This document shows, piece after piece, positions 1 through 5,237 of a DNA stretch of 5,237 nucleotides. Source of the DNA: an uncultured Eubacteriales bacterium. Lineage in GTDB: Bacteria > Bacillota_A > Clostridia > Oscillospirales > Oscillospiraceae. Made by a program: the position numbers and the translations under genes. The DNA lies in the NCBI GenBank assembly GCA_900556015.1, contig USNH01000092.1, positions 1 to 5,237 of the forward strand. Direction: 5' to 3'. Below the pieces are notes generated by a model. That model was not told where the DNA came from, did not search any database, and worked only from the letters and a program-made list of their open reading frames with translations. The stretch's first letter is position 1; every line of letters begins with the position of its first letter.

Positions 1-35
1 CCGGTGACATCGGTCACTGGCTCGGAATGACAGGG
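1..35 (-). repeat. Partial copy of palindromic dispersed repeat, family A
   Basis: The reverse complement of bases 4-35 matches bases 1932-1963 at 31 of 32 positions, so this is the same element in the opposite orientation, with the rest beyond the left window edge. Bases 1-8 pair with 13-20 around a four-base loop (ATCG), with one G-T wobble at 3/18. The match stops sharply after base 35, which marks the element's end next to the small membrane protein gene. It carries the TCGGAATGACA terminus. It could act on transcripts entering from the left, but nothing in the sequence proves this. Confidence 0.8.
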
Positions 36-86
36 CTGATCCACTTGAGAACGCGGCGCAGGATCGGGAGATTTATTCTGTACCAC

Positions 87-92
87 AAGGAG
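87..92 (+). promoter_or_regulatory. Ribosome binding site for the small membrane protein gene
   Basis: AAGGAG lies six bases before the ATG at 99. It decides the start: an in-frame ATG at 27 lies inside the family A repeat, has no such site, and would add an Arg-rich leader unlike the rest of the protein. Confidence 0.8.
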
Positions 93-98
93 ATCACC

Positions 99-557
99 AT
101 GCAGACTGTCATTGACTTCATCAACAAGCACCTGTACGACGTCTTCATCCCCCTCACCGCGCTGGCCGTGCTGCGTATCGTCGTATGCCTGGCCCAGCTG
201 AAGCACATCGCCGCCCTCCGAAAGAAAAAGGGCGCGTACCACGTCGTGGGCCACAACTACACCGAGATCGGCGCGTGGCTCGGCATCCTGGTGGGCTTCG
301 TCCTGGTGCTGGCCACCCGGCTGTGGTACGTGGGCCTGCCTCTGTCCGTGGTGCTGGGCATCCTCATCGGTAAGCTGGGCAAAAAGAAGGGCGCGGAGCT
401 GGACGCCATCTACCGCGACGTGGCCTGGGAGCTGAAGCACGAGGCCGCCGCCCAGGCCGCCCGTGAGACCGCGTCCCACACGCTGGAGAGCGGCGCGGCG
501 GCGCTGGAGGAGCACGAGGAAAACACAGAAGATAAAGGAGATACGGAAAATGGCTGA
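99..557 (+). CDS. Small membrane protein of unknown function, upstream of hisS
   Basis: This 152-residue protein is not one I recognise. Hydrophobic stretches at about residues 14-33, 57-73 and 76-93 suggest two or three membrane helices. Lys-rich clusters follow the first (RKKK, 41-44) and the last (KKK, 95-97), so both probably face the cytoplasm. Residues 98-130 look helical and Ala/Glu-rich, and the last 20 or so are strongly acidic (EEHEENTEDKGDTENG). No catalytic motif, signal peptide cleavage site or lipobox is visible. The last codons are also the hisS ribosome binding site region: the stop at 555-557 lies inside hisS, an 8-base overlap, so the two are probably translated together. 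The acidic tail may partly reflect the need to encode that site. Being a gene is well supported by start, ribosome binding site and composition; a functional link to HisRS is only suggested by position. Confidence 0.8.
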   Translation: MQTVIDFINKHLYDVFIPLTALAVLRIVVCLAQLKHIAALRKKKGAYHVVGHNYTEIGAWLGILVGFVLVLATRLWYVGLPLSVVLGILIGKLGKKKGAELDAIYRDVAWELKHEAAAQAARETASHTLESGAAALEEHEENTEDKGDTENG

Positions 558-1908
558 GATGACACCCCGCACCCTGTCGGGCTTTATGGAGCTGCTGCCC
601 CGTCCCCAGCAGCAGATGGAGCGCATGATGGACATTCTGCGCCGCACGTACAGCCTTTACGGCTTCACCCCGCTGGACACCCCGGTCATCGAGGCGGCGG
701 AGGTGCTGCTGGCCAAGGGCGGCGGCGAGACGGAAAAGCAGATCTACCGCTTCAACAAGGGCGACGCTGACCTGGCCCTGCGGTTCGACCTGACCGTACC
801 GCTGGCCAAATACGTGGCGCTGCACTACAACGACCTGTCCTTCCCCTTCCGCCGCTATCAGATCGGCAAGGTCTACCGGGGTGAGCGCGCCCAGCGCGGG
901 CGCTTCCGGGAGTTCTATCAGGCCGACATCGACGTTATCGGCGACGGCAAGCTGGACATCACCAACGAGGCGGAGATGCCCGCCATCATCTACCGCGCCT
1001 TCACCCGGCTGGGTCTGAAGCGCTTCTGCATCCGGGTGAACAACCGCAAGATCCTCAACGGGTTCTACGCCATGCTGGGCCTGACGGAGCAGTCCGGCGA
1101 CATTATGCGTACCGTGGACAAGCTGGACAAGATCGGCCCGGACAAGGTTCGCGCCCTGCTCATCGGCGAGGCGGGCGTGTCTGCCGAAAACGCCGATGAA
1201 ATTTTGAAGTTCATCGCCATCACCGGCGGCAACGACCAGGTGCTCTCCGCGCTGGAGAGCTACACGGGCCGGAACGAGACGTTTGACGAGGGGCTGGAGC
1301 AGCTCAAGACCGTGGTGAAATACCTCAGTGCCTTCGGCGTTCCGGCGGAGAACTTCGCCGTGGATCTGACCATCGCCCGTGGTCTGGACTACTACACCGG
1401 CACGGTGTACGAGACCACCCTGCTGGATCACCCGGAGATCGGCTCCGTCTGCTCCGGCGGACGGTACGACAACCTGGCCGCCTACTACACCGACAAGCAG
1501 CTCCCCGGTGTGGGCATCTCCATCGGCCTGACCCGCCTGTTCTACGTGCTGGGCGAGCAGGGTATGCTGAACCCCGACCTGCCCACCGCCCCGGCGGACG
1601 TGCTCATTCTGCCCATGACCGAGGATCTGTCCGCCGCCGTCACCCTGGCCACCCGCCTGCGCGACGCGGACATCCGCACCCAGCTCTACACCGAGCAGAA
1701 GAAGTTCAAGGCCAAGATGAACTACGCCGACAAGACCGGCGTGCCCTACGTCCTGTTCCTGGGAGAGGACGAGATCAAGGCCGGCGTCATCGCCTGCAAG
1801 GACATGACCTCCGGCGAACAGACCACCCTGCCCTTTGACGAGACGCTTGCCCGCATCCAGGCCGGCCTGGCGGAGCGGAATAAAGGCACGGTCATTTTGG
1901 AGAAGTAA
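550..1908 (+). CDS. hisS: Histidyl-tRNA synthetase (HisRS)
   Basis: HisRS is a cytoplasmic class II synthetase that activates histidine with ATP and loads it onto tRNA-His. The 452-residue product is slightly longer than the roughly 420 usual in bacteria. Visible landmarks are motif 1 (about 5-50, TPRTLSGFMELLP...), motif 2 (about 100-125, RYQIGKVYRGE...GRFREFYQ), the HisRS-specific ARGLDYYTGTVYE (276-288, R277 probably the histidine-activating arginine), SGGRYDNL (302-309), motif 3 (about 319-331, GVGISIGLTRLF, R329), and a C-terminal anticodon-binding domain from about 348. The segment RFDLTVPLAKYVA (78-90) replaces the RPEGT form of E. coli HisRS and resembles the human enzyme's RYDLTVPFARYLA. 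The start at 550 is chosen because AAGGAG (535-540) lies nine bases upstream and MAEMTPRTLSGF is a normal HisRS beginning; an in-frame extension to 463 would give an Arg-rich leader. It overlaps the upstream membrane protein gene by 8 bases. Confidence 0.97.
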   Translation: MAEMTPRTLSGFMELLPRPQQQMERMMDILRRTYSLYGFTPLDTPVIEAAEVLLAKGGGETEKQIYRFNKGDADLALRFDLTVPLAKYVALHYNDLSFPFRRYQIGKVYRGERAQRGRFREFYQADIDVIGDGKLDITNEAEMPAIIYRAFTRLGLKRFCIRVNNRKILNGFYAMLGLTEQSGDIMRTVDKLDKIGPDKVRALLIGEAGVSAENADEILKFIAITGGNDQVLSALESYTGRNETFDEGLEQLKTVVKYLSAFGVPAENFAVDLTIARGLDYYTGTVYETTLLDHPEIGSVCSGGRYDNLAAYYTDKQLPGVGISIGLTRLFYVLGEQGMLNPDLPTAPADVLILPMTEDLSAAVTLATRLRDADIRTQLYTEQKKFKAKMNYADKTGVPYVLFLGEDEIKAGVIACKDMTSGEQTTLPFDETLARIQAGLAERNKGTVILEK

Positions 1909-1931
1909 AGCGGACACATTTCCGCCCCTTC

Positions 1932-2039
1932 CCCTGTCATTCCGAGGCAGTGACCGATGTCACTGCCGTGGGAATCCGTATCCCCCACCTAAAGAGAACG
2001 GATCGCCGCACCAGTGTGAGCACTGGTTCGCAATGACAA
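1932..2039 (+). repeat. Complete palindromic dispersed repeat, family A, between hisS and aspS
   Basis: The element is bounded by inverted ends TGTCATTCCGA (1935-1945) and TCGCAATGACA (2028-2038), matching at 10 of 11. Inside are three further foldbacks. A perfect 9-bp stem joins 1946-1954 (GGCAGTGAC) to 1959-1967 with loop CGAT. A stem joins 1970-1979 to 1998-2007 (8 of 10 paired, core ATCCGT/ACGGAT) with an 18-base loop. A perfect 7-bp stem joins 2010-2016 (ACCAGTG) to 2021-2027 with loop TGAG. The whole can fold as a four-way junction. It has no coding capacity of its own and resembles small non-autonomous palindromic repeats that I recall from gut Clostridia. It may end or stabilise the hisS transcript, though no T-run follows any stem. 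Confidence 0.85.
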
Positions 2040-2121
2040 TTCTCTATATAAAATTCCGTAACCACAACAACCATTCGTAATATTCCAACCAAATTATACA
2101 ATCCATAATCATTTTAGGAGG
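2040..2121 (+). promoter_or_regulatory. AT-rich aspS leader, probable promoter region, with ribosome binding site
   Basis: This is the most AT-rich stretch of the window and directly precedes aspS. Possible -10 boxes are TATAAA (2047-2052) and TATACA (2095-2100), but no convincing -35 box sits at the right distance from either, so the exact promoter is unresolved. AGGAGG at 2116-2121 lies eight bases before the aspS ATG at 2130. Only about 90 bases separate the repeat from the start codon, too few for a T-box leader, and no AGGGTGG-type T-box sequence is visible. Confidence 0.4.
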
Positions 2122-2129
2122 ATACAACG

Positions 2130-3908
2130 ATGATGCAGATGCGTACACATACCTGCAACGAGCTGCGTATGGAACACGTGGGCCAGCAGGTCAAGATCGT
2201 GGGCTGGATGGAGAACGTCCGCACCGTGGGTCAGAACTTCGCCTTCGTGGTGCTGCGTGACTTCTACGGCACGACCCAGGTGGTGGTGGAGACCGAGGAC
2301 ATGATGACCATTATTAACGGCCTGAACAAGGAGTCCACCATCTCTGTGGAGGGCGTGGTGCGTGAGCGCGCCAGCAAGAACCCCAAGCAGGCCACCGGCG
2401 ATGTGGAGGTCGTCCCCAGCAAGATCGAGGTGCTGGGCCGCTGCCGCTACAACTCCCTGCCCTTCGAGATCAACCGCAGCCGCGAGGCCGACGAGACGGC
2501 CCGCCTGAAGTACCGCTACCTCGACCTGCGTAACCCGGCGGTGAAGCAGAACATCATCCTGCGCTGCCAGGTGGTGGCCGCCCTCCGCGCCGCCATGACC
2601 GAGCACGGCTTCCTGGAGATCACCACCCCCATTCTGACGGCCTCCTCCCCCGAGGGTGCGCGTGACTACCTCGTCCCCGCCCGCAAGCACCCCGGCAAGT
2701 TCTACGCCCTGCCTCAAGCGCCCCAGCAGTTCAAGCAGCTGCTCATGACCTCCGGCTTCGACCGCTATTTCCAGATCGCCCCCTGCTTCCGCGATGAGGA
2801 CGCCCGCGGCGACCGCTCCCCCGGCGAGTTCTACCAGCTGGATATGGAGATGGCCTTCGCCACCCAGGACGACGTTTTCGCCGTGCTGGAGGACGTGCTG
2901 CCCCCCATCTTCGCCAAGTTCGGCACGTACAACGTGGCCTCCGCCGCGCCCTTCCGCCGCATCCCATACAACACCGCCATGGAGACGTATGGCTCGGACA
3001 AGCCCGACCTGCGTATCGACCTGACGTGCAAGAACGTCACCGACCTGTTCGCTGACTGCGAGTTCGAGGCTCTCAAGGGCCAGACCGTCAAGATGATCGA
3101 CATCACCGACTGTGCCCTGACCCGCAAGCAGGTGGAGAAGCTGCTCACCGACTGCGAGGTGCAGTCCGGCTCGAGGGCCTACTGGTTCAAGGTGGACGAG
3201 AACGGTGAGCTGGCCGGCGGCATCGCCAAGTTCGTCGCCCCCATGAAGGACGCGCTTTCCAAGGTGCTGACCCTCAAGCCCAACACGCTGGTGGTGGCGG
3301 CGGCGGGCCAGTACGCCACCAAGTCCGCCGGTGTGCTCATCAAGACCTTCGGCGCGGCCTGCGAGGGCCACATGGACAAGGAGCGCTACGAGTTCTGCTG
3401 GATCGTGGACTTCCCCATGTACGAGATCGGCGACGAAAGCGGCGAGCTGGAGTTCTGCCACAACCCGTTCTCCATGCCCAACGGCGGCATGGACGTGCTG
3501 CTGAAGGCCGAGCGGGGCGAGATCGACCCGCTGGACATCTACGCCAATCAGTACGACCTGGTGTGCAACGGCGTGGAGCTCTCCTCCGGCGCAGTGCGTA
3601 ACCACGACCCGGAGATCATGATCAAGGCCTTCGAGCTGGTGCGCCTGGGCGAGGAGGATGTGAAGAAGAAGTTCCCCGCCATGTATAACGCCTTCTGCTA
3701 CGGTGCGCCTCCCCACGCCGGCATCGCCCCGGGCGTGGATCGCATGGTCATGCTGCTGGCCGGCGAAAGCTCCATCCGCGAGATCATCCCCTTCCCCATG
3801 AACAAGAACGCCCAGGACATCATGATGGGCGCGCCGTCCACCGTGGAGCAGAAGCAGCTGGATGAGCTGCACATCGCCATCGTGGGCGAGGTGGAGAAGG
3901 ACGACTGA
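2130..3908 (+). CDS. aspS: Aspartyl-tRNA synthetase (AspRS)
   Basis: AspRS is a cytoplasmic class IIb synthetase that loads aspartate onto tRNA-Asp. The 592 residues match the full bacterial type (E. coli is about 590). In order: N-terminal OB-fold anticodon-binding domain (about 5-110, GWMENVRTVGQNFAFVVLRD at 25-44); LKYRYLDLRNP (126-136); motif 1 region (about 150-175); SSPEGARDYLVP (172-183); FYALPQAPQQFKQLLM (191-206); motif 2 (FQIAPCFRDEDARGDRSPGE, 214-233); the bacterial GAD insertion (about 300-410); GVELSSGAVRNH (481-492); and motif 3 (GIAPGVDRMVMLLAGE, 531-546, R538). QAPQQ, SPGEFYQLD and GIAPGVDR differ from the E. coli forms (QSPQL, QPEFTQID, GFAFGLDR) and resemble what I recall from alphaproteobacteria. 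Whether it also charges tRNA-Asn cannot be decided from this window. ATGs occur at codons 1, 2 and 4; the first is chosen from AGGAGG eight bases upstream. The stop overlaps the next start as TGATG. Confidence 0.97.
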   Translation: MMQMRTHTCNELRMEHVGQQVKIVGWMENVRTVGQNFAFVVLRDFYGTTQVVVETEDMMTIINGLNKESTISVEGVVRERASKNPKQATGDVEVVPSKIEVLGRCRYNSLPFEINRSREADETARLKYRYLDLRNPAVKQNIILRCQVVAALRAAMTEHGFLEITTPILTASSPEGARDYLVPARKHPGKFYALPQAPQQFKQLLMTSGFDRYFQIAPCFRDEDARGDRSPGEFYQLDMEMAFATQDDVFAVLEDVLPPIFAKFGTYNVASAAPFRRIPYNTAMETYGSDKPDLRIDLTCKNVTDLFADCEFEALKGQTVKMIDITDCALTRKQVEKLLTDCEVQSGSRAYWFKVDENGELAGGIAKFVAPMKDALSKVLTLKPNTLVVAAAGQYATKSAGVLIKTFGAACEGHMDKERYEFCWIVDFPMYEIGDESGELEFCHNPFSMPNGGMDVLLKAERGEIDPLDIYANQYDLVCNGVELSSGAVRNHDPEIMIKAFELVRLGEEDVKKKFPAMYNAFCYGAPPHAGIAPGVDRMVMLLAGESSIREIIPFPMNKNAQDIMMGAPSTVEQKQLDELHIAIVGEVEKDD

Positions 3909-5104
3909 TGGAGACCGTCAAGCTCTACTACGAAAACGCCTTTCTGCAGGACTTCACCGCCGTGGTGGAGTCCTGCGGGGCTGTGAAGGGCGGCTTTGCG
4001 GTGGTACTGGACCGCACGGCCTTCTTCCCCGAGGGCGGCGGCCAGCCCTGTGACACCGGGCGGCTTGGCGGCGCGCGGGTGCTGGCCGTGCATACCGACG
4101 GCGAGACCATCACCCACACGACGGACGCGCCGCTGACCGCGGGCGAGACCGTGGACGGCTGCCTTGACTGGCCCGCGCGGCTGGATGCCATGCAGCAGCA
4201 CACCGGCGAGCATATCCTGAGCGGCGCGCTGCACCGGCTGTTCGGGGCCGAGAACGTGGGGTTCCACATTGGCAGCCCGTATGTGCGGATGGACACAAGC
4301 ATCCCGCTGACGCAGGAACAGCTGGCACAAGCCGAGGCCGAGGCCAACGCCGCCGTGCGCGCGGACACGCCCGTACACTGCTGGGTGCCTGACCCGGAGA
4401 CGCTGGCCCGCACCGACTACCGCAGCAAAAAGGAGCTGACCGGCGACGTGCGGCTGGTCGAGGCCGGCGGCGACTGCTGCGCCTGCTGCGGCACCCACCT
4501 GACCCGCACCGGCGAGGTCGGGCTGATCAAAATCATCTCCTTCGCCCACTACAAGAGCGGGATGCGGCTGGCCGTGGCCTGCGGGCAGCGCGCTTACGAC
4601 GCGATAGCGGGCATCTGGGCCGACACCGAGGCCGCCGGGCGGCTGCTGTCCAGCCCTGTCGGCTCGCTGACGCCCGCTCTGGAACGGCTGCAAAACGGCG
4701 AGGCTGCCTTAAAGGCCCGGCTGGCCGCGCTGCAAAACACGCTGGCTGCCGCCTGCGCGGAGGCTGCTGTGCCCGGCACCCCTGCCGTCTTATGGGTGGA
4801 CGGTGCCGACGGCGACGGCCTGCGCCGCGTGGCGACGGCAATCACCGCCAAAACAAACGCCCCCTGCTGCACGCTGGGCCCGGGCGGGCAGGGCCTTGCC
4901 TACGCGCTGGCCGCTGCCCCCGGCGGCGATGTGCGGGAAACCTGCAAGGCGCTGAACGCCGCCTATCAGGGCCGCGGCGGCGGTAAGCCCGGCTTCTGTC
5001 AGGGGAGTTTGGCGGAAGGCAGTTTTGAACAAGTCAAGGCGTTTTTGTTGAAAAGCCTTCTCCTTCGGGAGAAGGTGGCCGAGGCCCCGACCGAGGCCGG
5101 ATGA
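3908..5104 (+). CDS. AlaX-type alanyl-tRNA editing protein with DHHA1 domain
   Basis: This 398-residue protein is a stand-alone relative of the AlaRS editing half. The family hydrolyses mischarged tRNA-Ala, mainly Ser-tRNA-Ala, in the cytoplasm. The N-terminal beta domain has DRTAFFPEGGGQP (35-47). The editing domain has both zinc-site signatures, H98-x3-H102 (HTGEH) and C193-x3-H197 (CCGTH, in an unusually Cys-rich DCCACCGTH). The tail of that domain, SFAHYKSGMRLAVACG, is at 211-226. A probable coiled coil at about 255-286 leads to a DHHA1 domain (about 293-381) with Gly-rich RGGGKPGFCQG (356-366). There is no aminoacylation domain, so this is the long AlaX form and not AlaRS. AGAAGG (3895-3900) lies seven bases before the ATG, which shares one base with the aspS stop, so translation is probably coupled. 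The natural end of the fold is near residue 382; the last 16 residues (SLLLREKVAEAPTEAG) and stop come from the family B repeat. Confidence 0.93.
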   Translation: METVKLYYENAFLQDFTAVVESCGAVKGGFAVVLDRTAFFPEGGGQPCDTGRLGGARVLAVHTDGETITHTTDAPLTAGETVDGCLDWPARLDAMQQHTGEHILSGALHRLFGAENVGFHIGSPYVRMDTSIPLTQEQLAQAEAEANAAVRADTPVHCWVPDPETLARTDYRSKKELTGDVRLVEAGGDCCACCGTHLTRTGEVGLIKIISFAHYKSGMRLAVACGQRAYDAIAGIWADTEAAGRLLSSPVGSLTPALERLQNGEAALKARLAALQNTLAAACAEAAVPGTPAVLWVDGADGDGLRRVATAITAKTNAPCCTLGPGGQGLAYALAAAPGGDVRETCKALNAAYQGRGGGKPGFCQGSLAEGSFEQVKAFLLKSLLLREKVAEAPTEAG

Positions 5105-5202
5105 GGGCAGAGCTTTCGAGACTGCCCGGCAGCGGGCAATACGGCAGACTCTCCCCTCATCAGTCCGCTTCGCGGACAGCTTCTCCCCCAAGGGAGAAGC
5201 CC
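5054..5202. repeat. Palindromic dispersed repeat, family B
   Basis: This is an imperfect inverted repeat of about 150 bases. The left terminal hairpin pairs 5056-5063 (CCTTCTCC) with 5068-5075 around a TTCG loop. The right terminal hairpin pairs 5179-5187 (GCTTCTCCC) with 5192-5200 around CCAA. An inner stem joins GATGAGGG (5100-5107) to CCCTCATC (5154-5161). Between them, 5123-5128 (TGCCCG) pairs with 5133-5138, and GTCCGC (5163-5168) pairs with GCGGAC (5172-5177). CCGAGGCC occurs twice in the left arm (5079-5086, 5091-5098). No transposase and no clear target-site duplication is visible. The left arm is read as the end of the editing-protein gene. Exact ends are uncertain by a few bases. 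Confidence 0.8.
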
Positions 5203-5233
5203 TTACTCTACAACCACACAAGGAGACCTCATT

Positions 5234-5237
5234 ATGC
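5234..5237 (+). CDS. Start of the next gene, cut by the window edge
   Basis: An ATG at 5234-5236 follows AAGGAG (5220-5225) with eight bases between, a standard start signal. It lies just beyond the family B repeat. Only the first codon and one base are in the window, so the product is unknown. No promoter is visible in the 30 or so bases between repeat and start, so it may depend on transcription from aspS through the repeat. Confidence 0.5.

Noticed and set aside
45..77. Promoter for the membrane protein gene (TTGAGA at 45-50, TTTATT at 72-77)
   Set aside because: The spacing of 21 bases is too long and the -10 match is only 4 of 6, so I cannot support it.
27..98. Longer start for the membrane protein at the ATG at 27
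   Set aside because: That ATG lies in the family A repeat, has no ribosome binding site, and the added segment is Arg-rich and unlike the rest. The ATG at 99 has AAGGAG six bases upstream.
463..549. Longer start for hisS at 463
   Set aside because: The extension is an Arg-rich out-of-frame reading of the upstream gene; 550 has a good ribosome binding site and a normal HisRS N-terminus.
364..1917. A 517-codon open frame on the - strand covering hisS
   Set aside because: It mirrors hisS almost exactly. Strong G/C at third codon positions removes stops from the opposite strand. The predicted protein is low in complexity (runs of Gly, Val, Gln, His) with no known motif.
1932..2039. tRNA gene or tRNA-like cloverleaf
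   Set aside because: The junction recalls a cloverleaf and GGTTCGCAAT resembles a T-loop, but stem lengths, the 18-base loop and the missing acceptor and anticodon features do not fit a tRNA.
1835..2080. An 81-codon + strand open frame through the hisS end and the repeat
   Set aside because: It overlaps hisS in another frame, then reads the repeat; no ribosome binding site or protein-like composition.
2109..3872. A 587-codon open frame on the - strand covering aspS
   Set aside because: Same cause: it is a shadow of a highly expressed GC-rich gene, with a His/Gly/Val/Leu-rich product and no plausible start signal.
5054..5076. Intrinsic terminator formed by the hairpin with TTCG loop
   Set aside because: The stem is strong but lies before the stop codon and is followed by a GC-rich stretch, not a T-run.
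4790..5221. A 143-codon - strand open frame over the repeat and the editing-protein end
   Set aside because: It lies opposite a well-supported gene and a palindromic repeat, and has no recognisable domain.

Overview
The window is a GC-rich chromosomal block with strong G/C preference at third codon positions and clear AAGGAG/AGGAGG ribosome binding sites. It looks like a Clostridia genome, most plausibly of the Oscillospirales (Ruminococcaceae-like gut anaerobes). This rests on the hisS-aspS adjacency common in Firmicutes, the sequence subtypes of the two synthetases, and two kinds of palindromic dispersed repeat that I recall from that group. The taxonomic call is inference; no marker here settles it.

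All genes lie on the + strand. From the left: the cut-off end of a palindromic repeat (1-35); a small unrecognised membrane protein (99-557) whose end overlaps hisS by 8 bases; hisS, histidyl-tRNA synthetase (550-1908); a 221-base gap with a complete copy of the same repeat in the opposite orientation (1932-2039) and an AT-rich leader; aspS, aspartyl-tRNA synthetase (2130-3908); a gene for an AlaX-type alanyl-tRNA editing protein with a DHHA1 domain (3908-5104), whose start shares one base with the aspS stop; a second, unrelated palindromic repeat (about 5054-5202); and the ribosome binding site and ATG of a further gene cut by the window edge (5234).

The genes form two translationally coupled pairs, membrane protein-hisS and aspS-editing protein. 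Three of the four supply charged tRNAs or remove mischarged tRNA. The genes look housekeeping, and I see no defence, secretion or mobile gene system. The most interesting material is in the repeats. The first family brackets the membrane protein-hisS pair as inverted copies, and the one arm base that differs is matched by a change at its pairing partner, so the hairpin is kept. The second family has run into the 3' end of the editing-protein gene and supplies its last 16 codons and stop.
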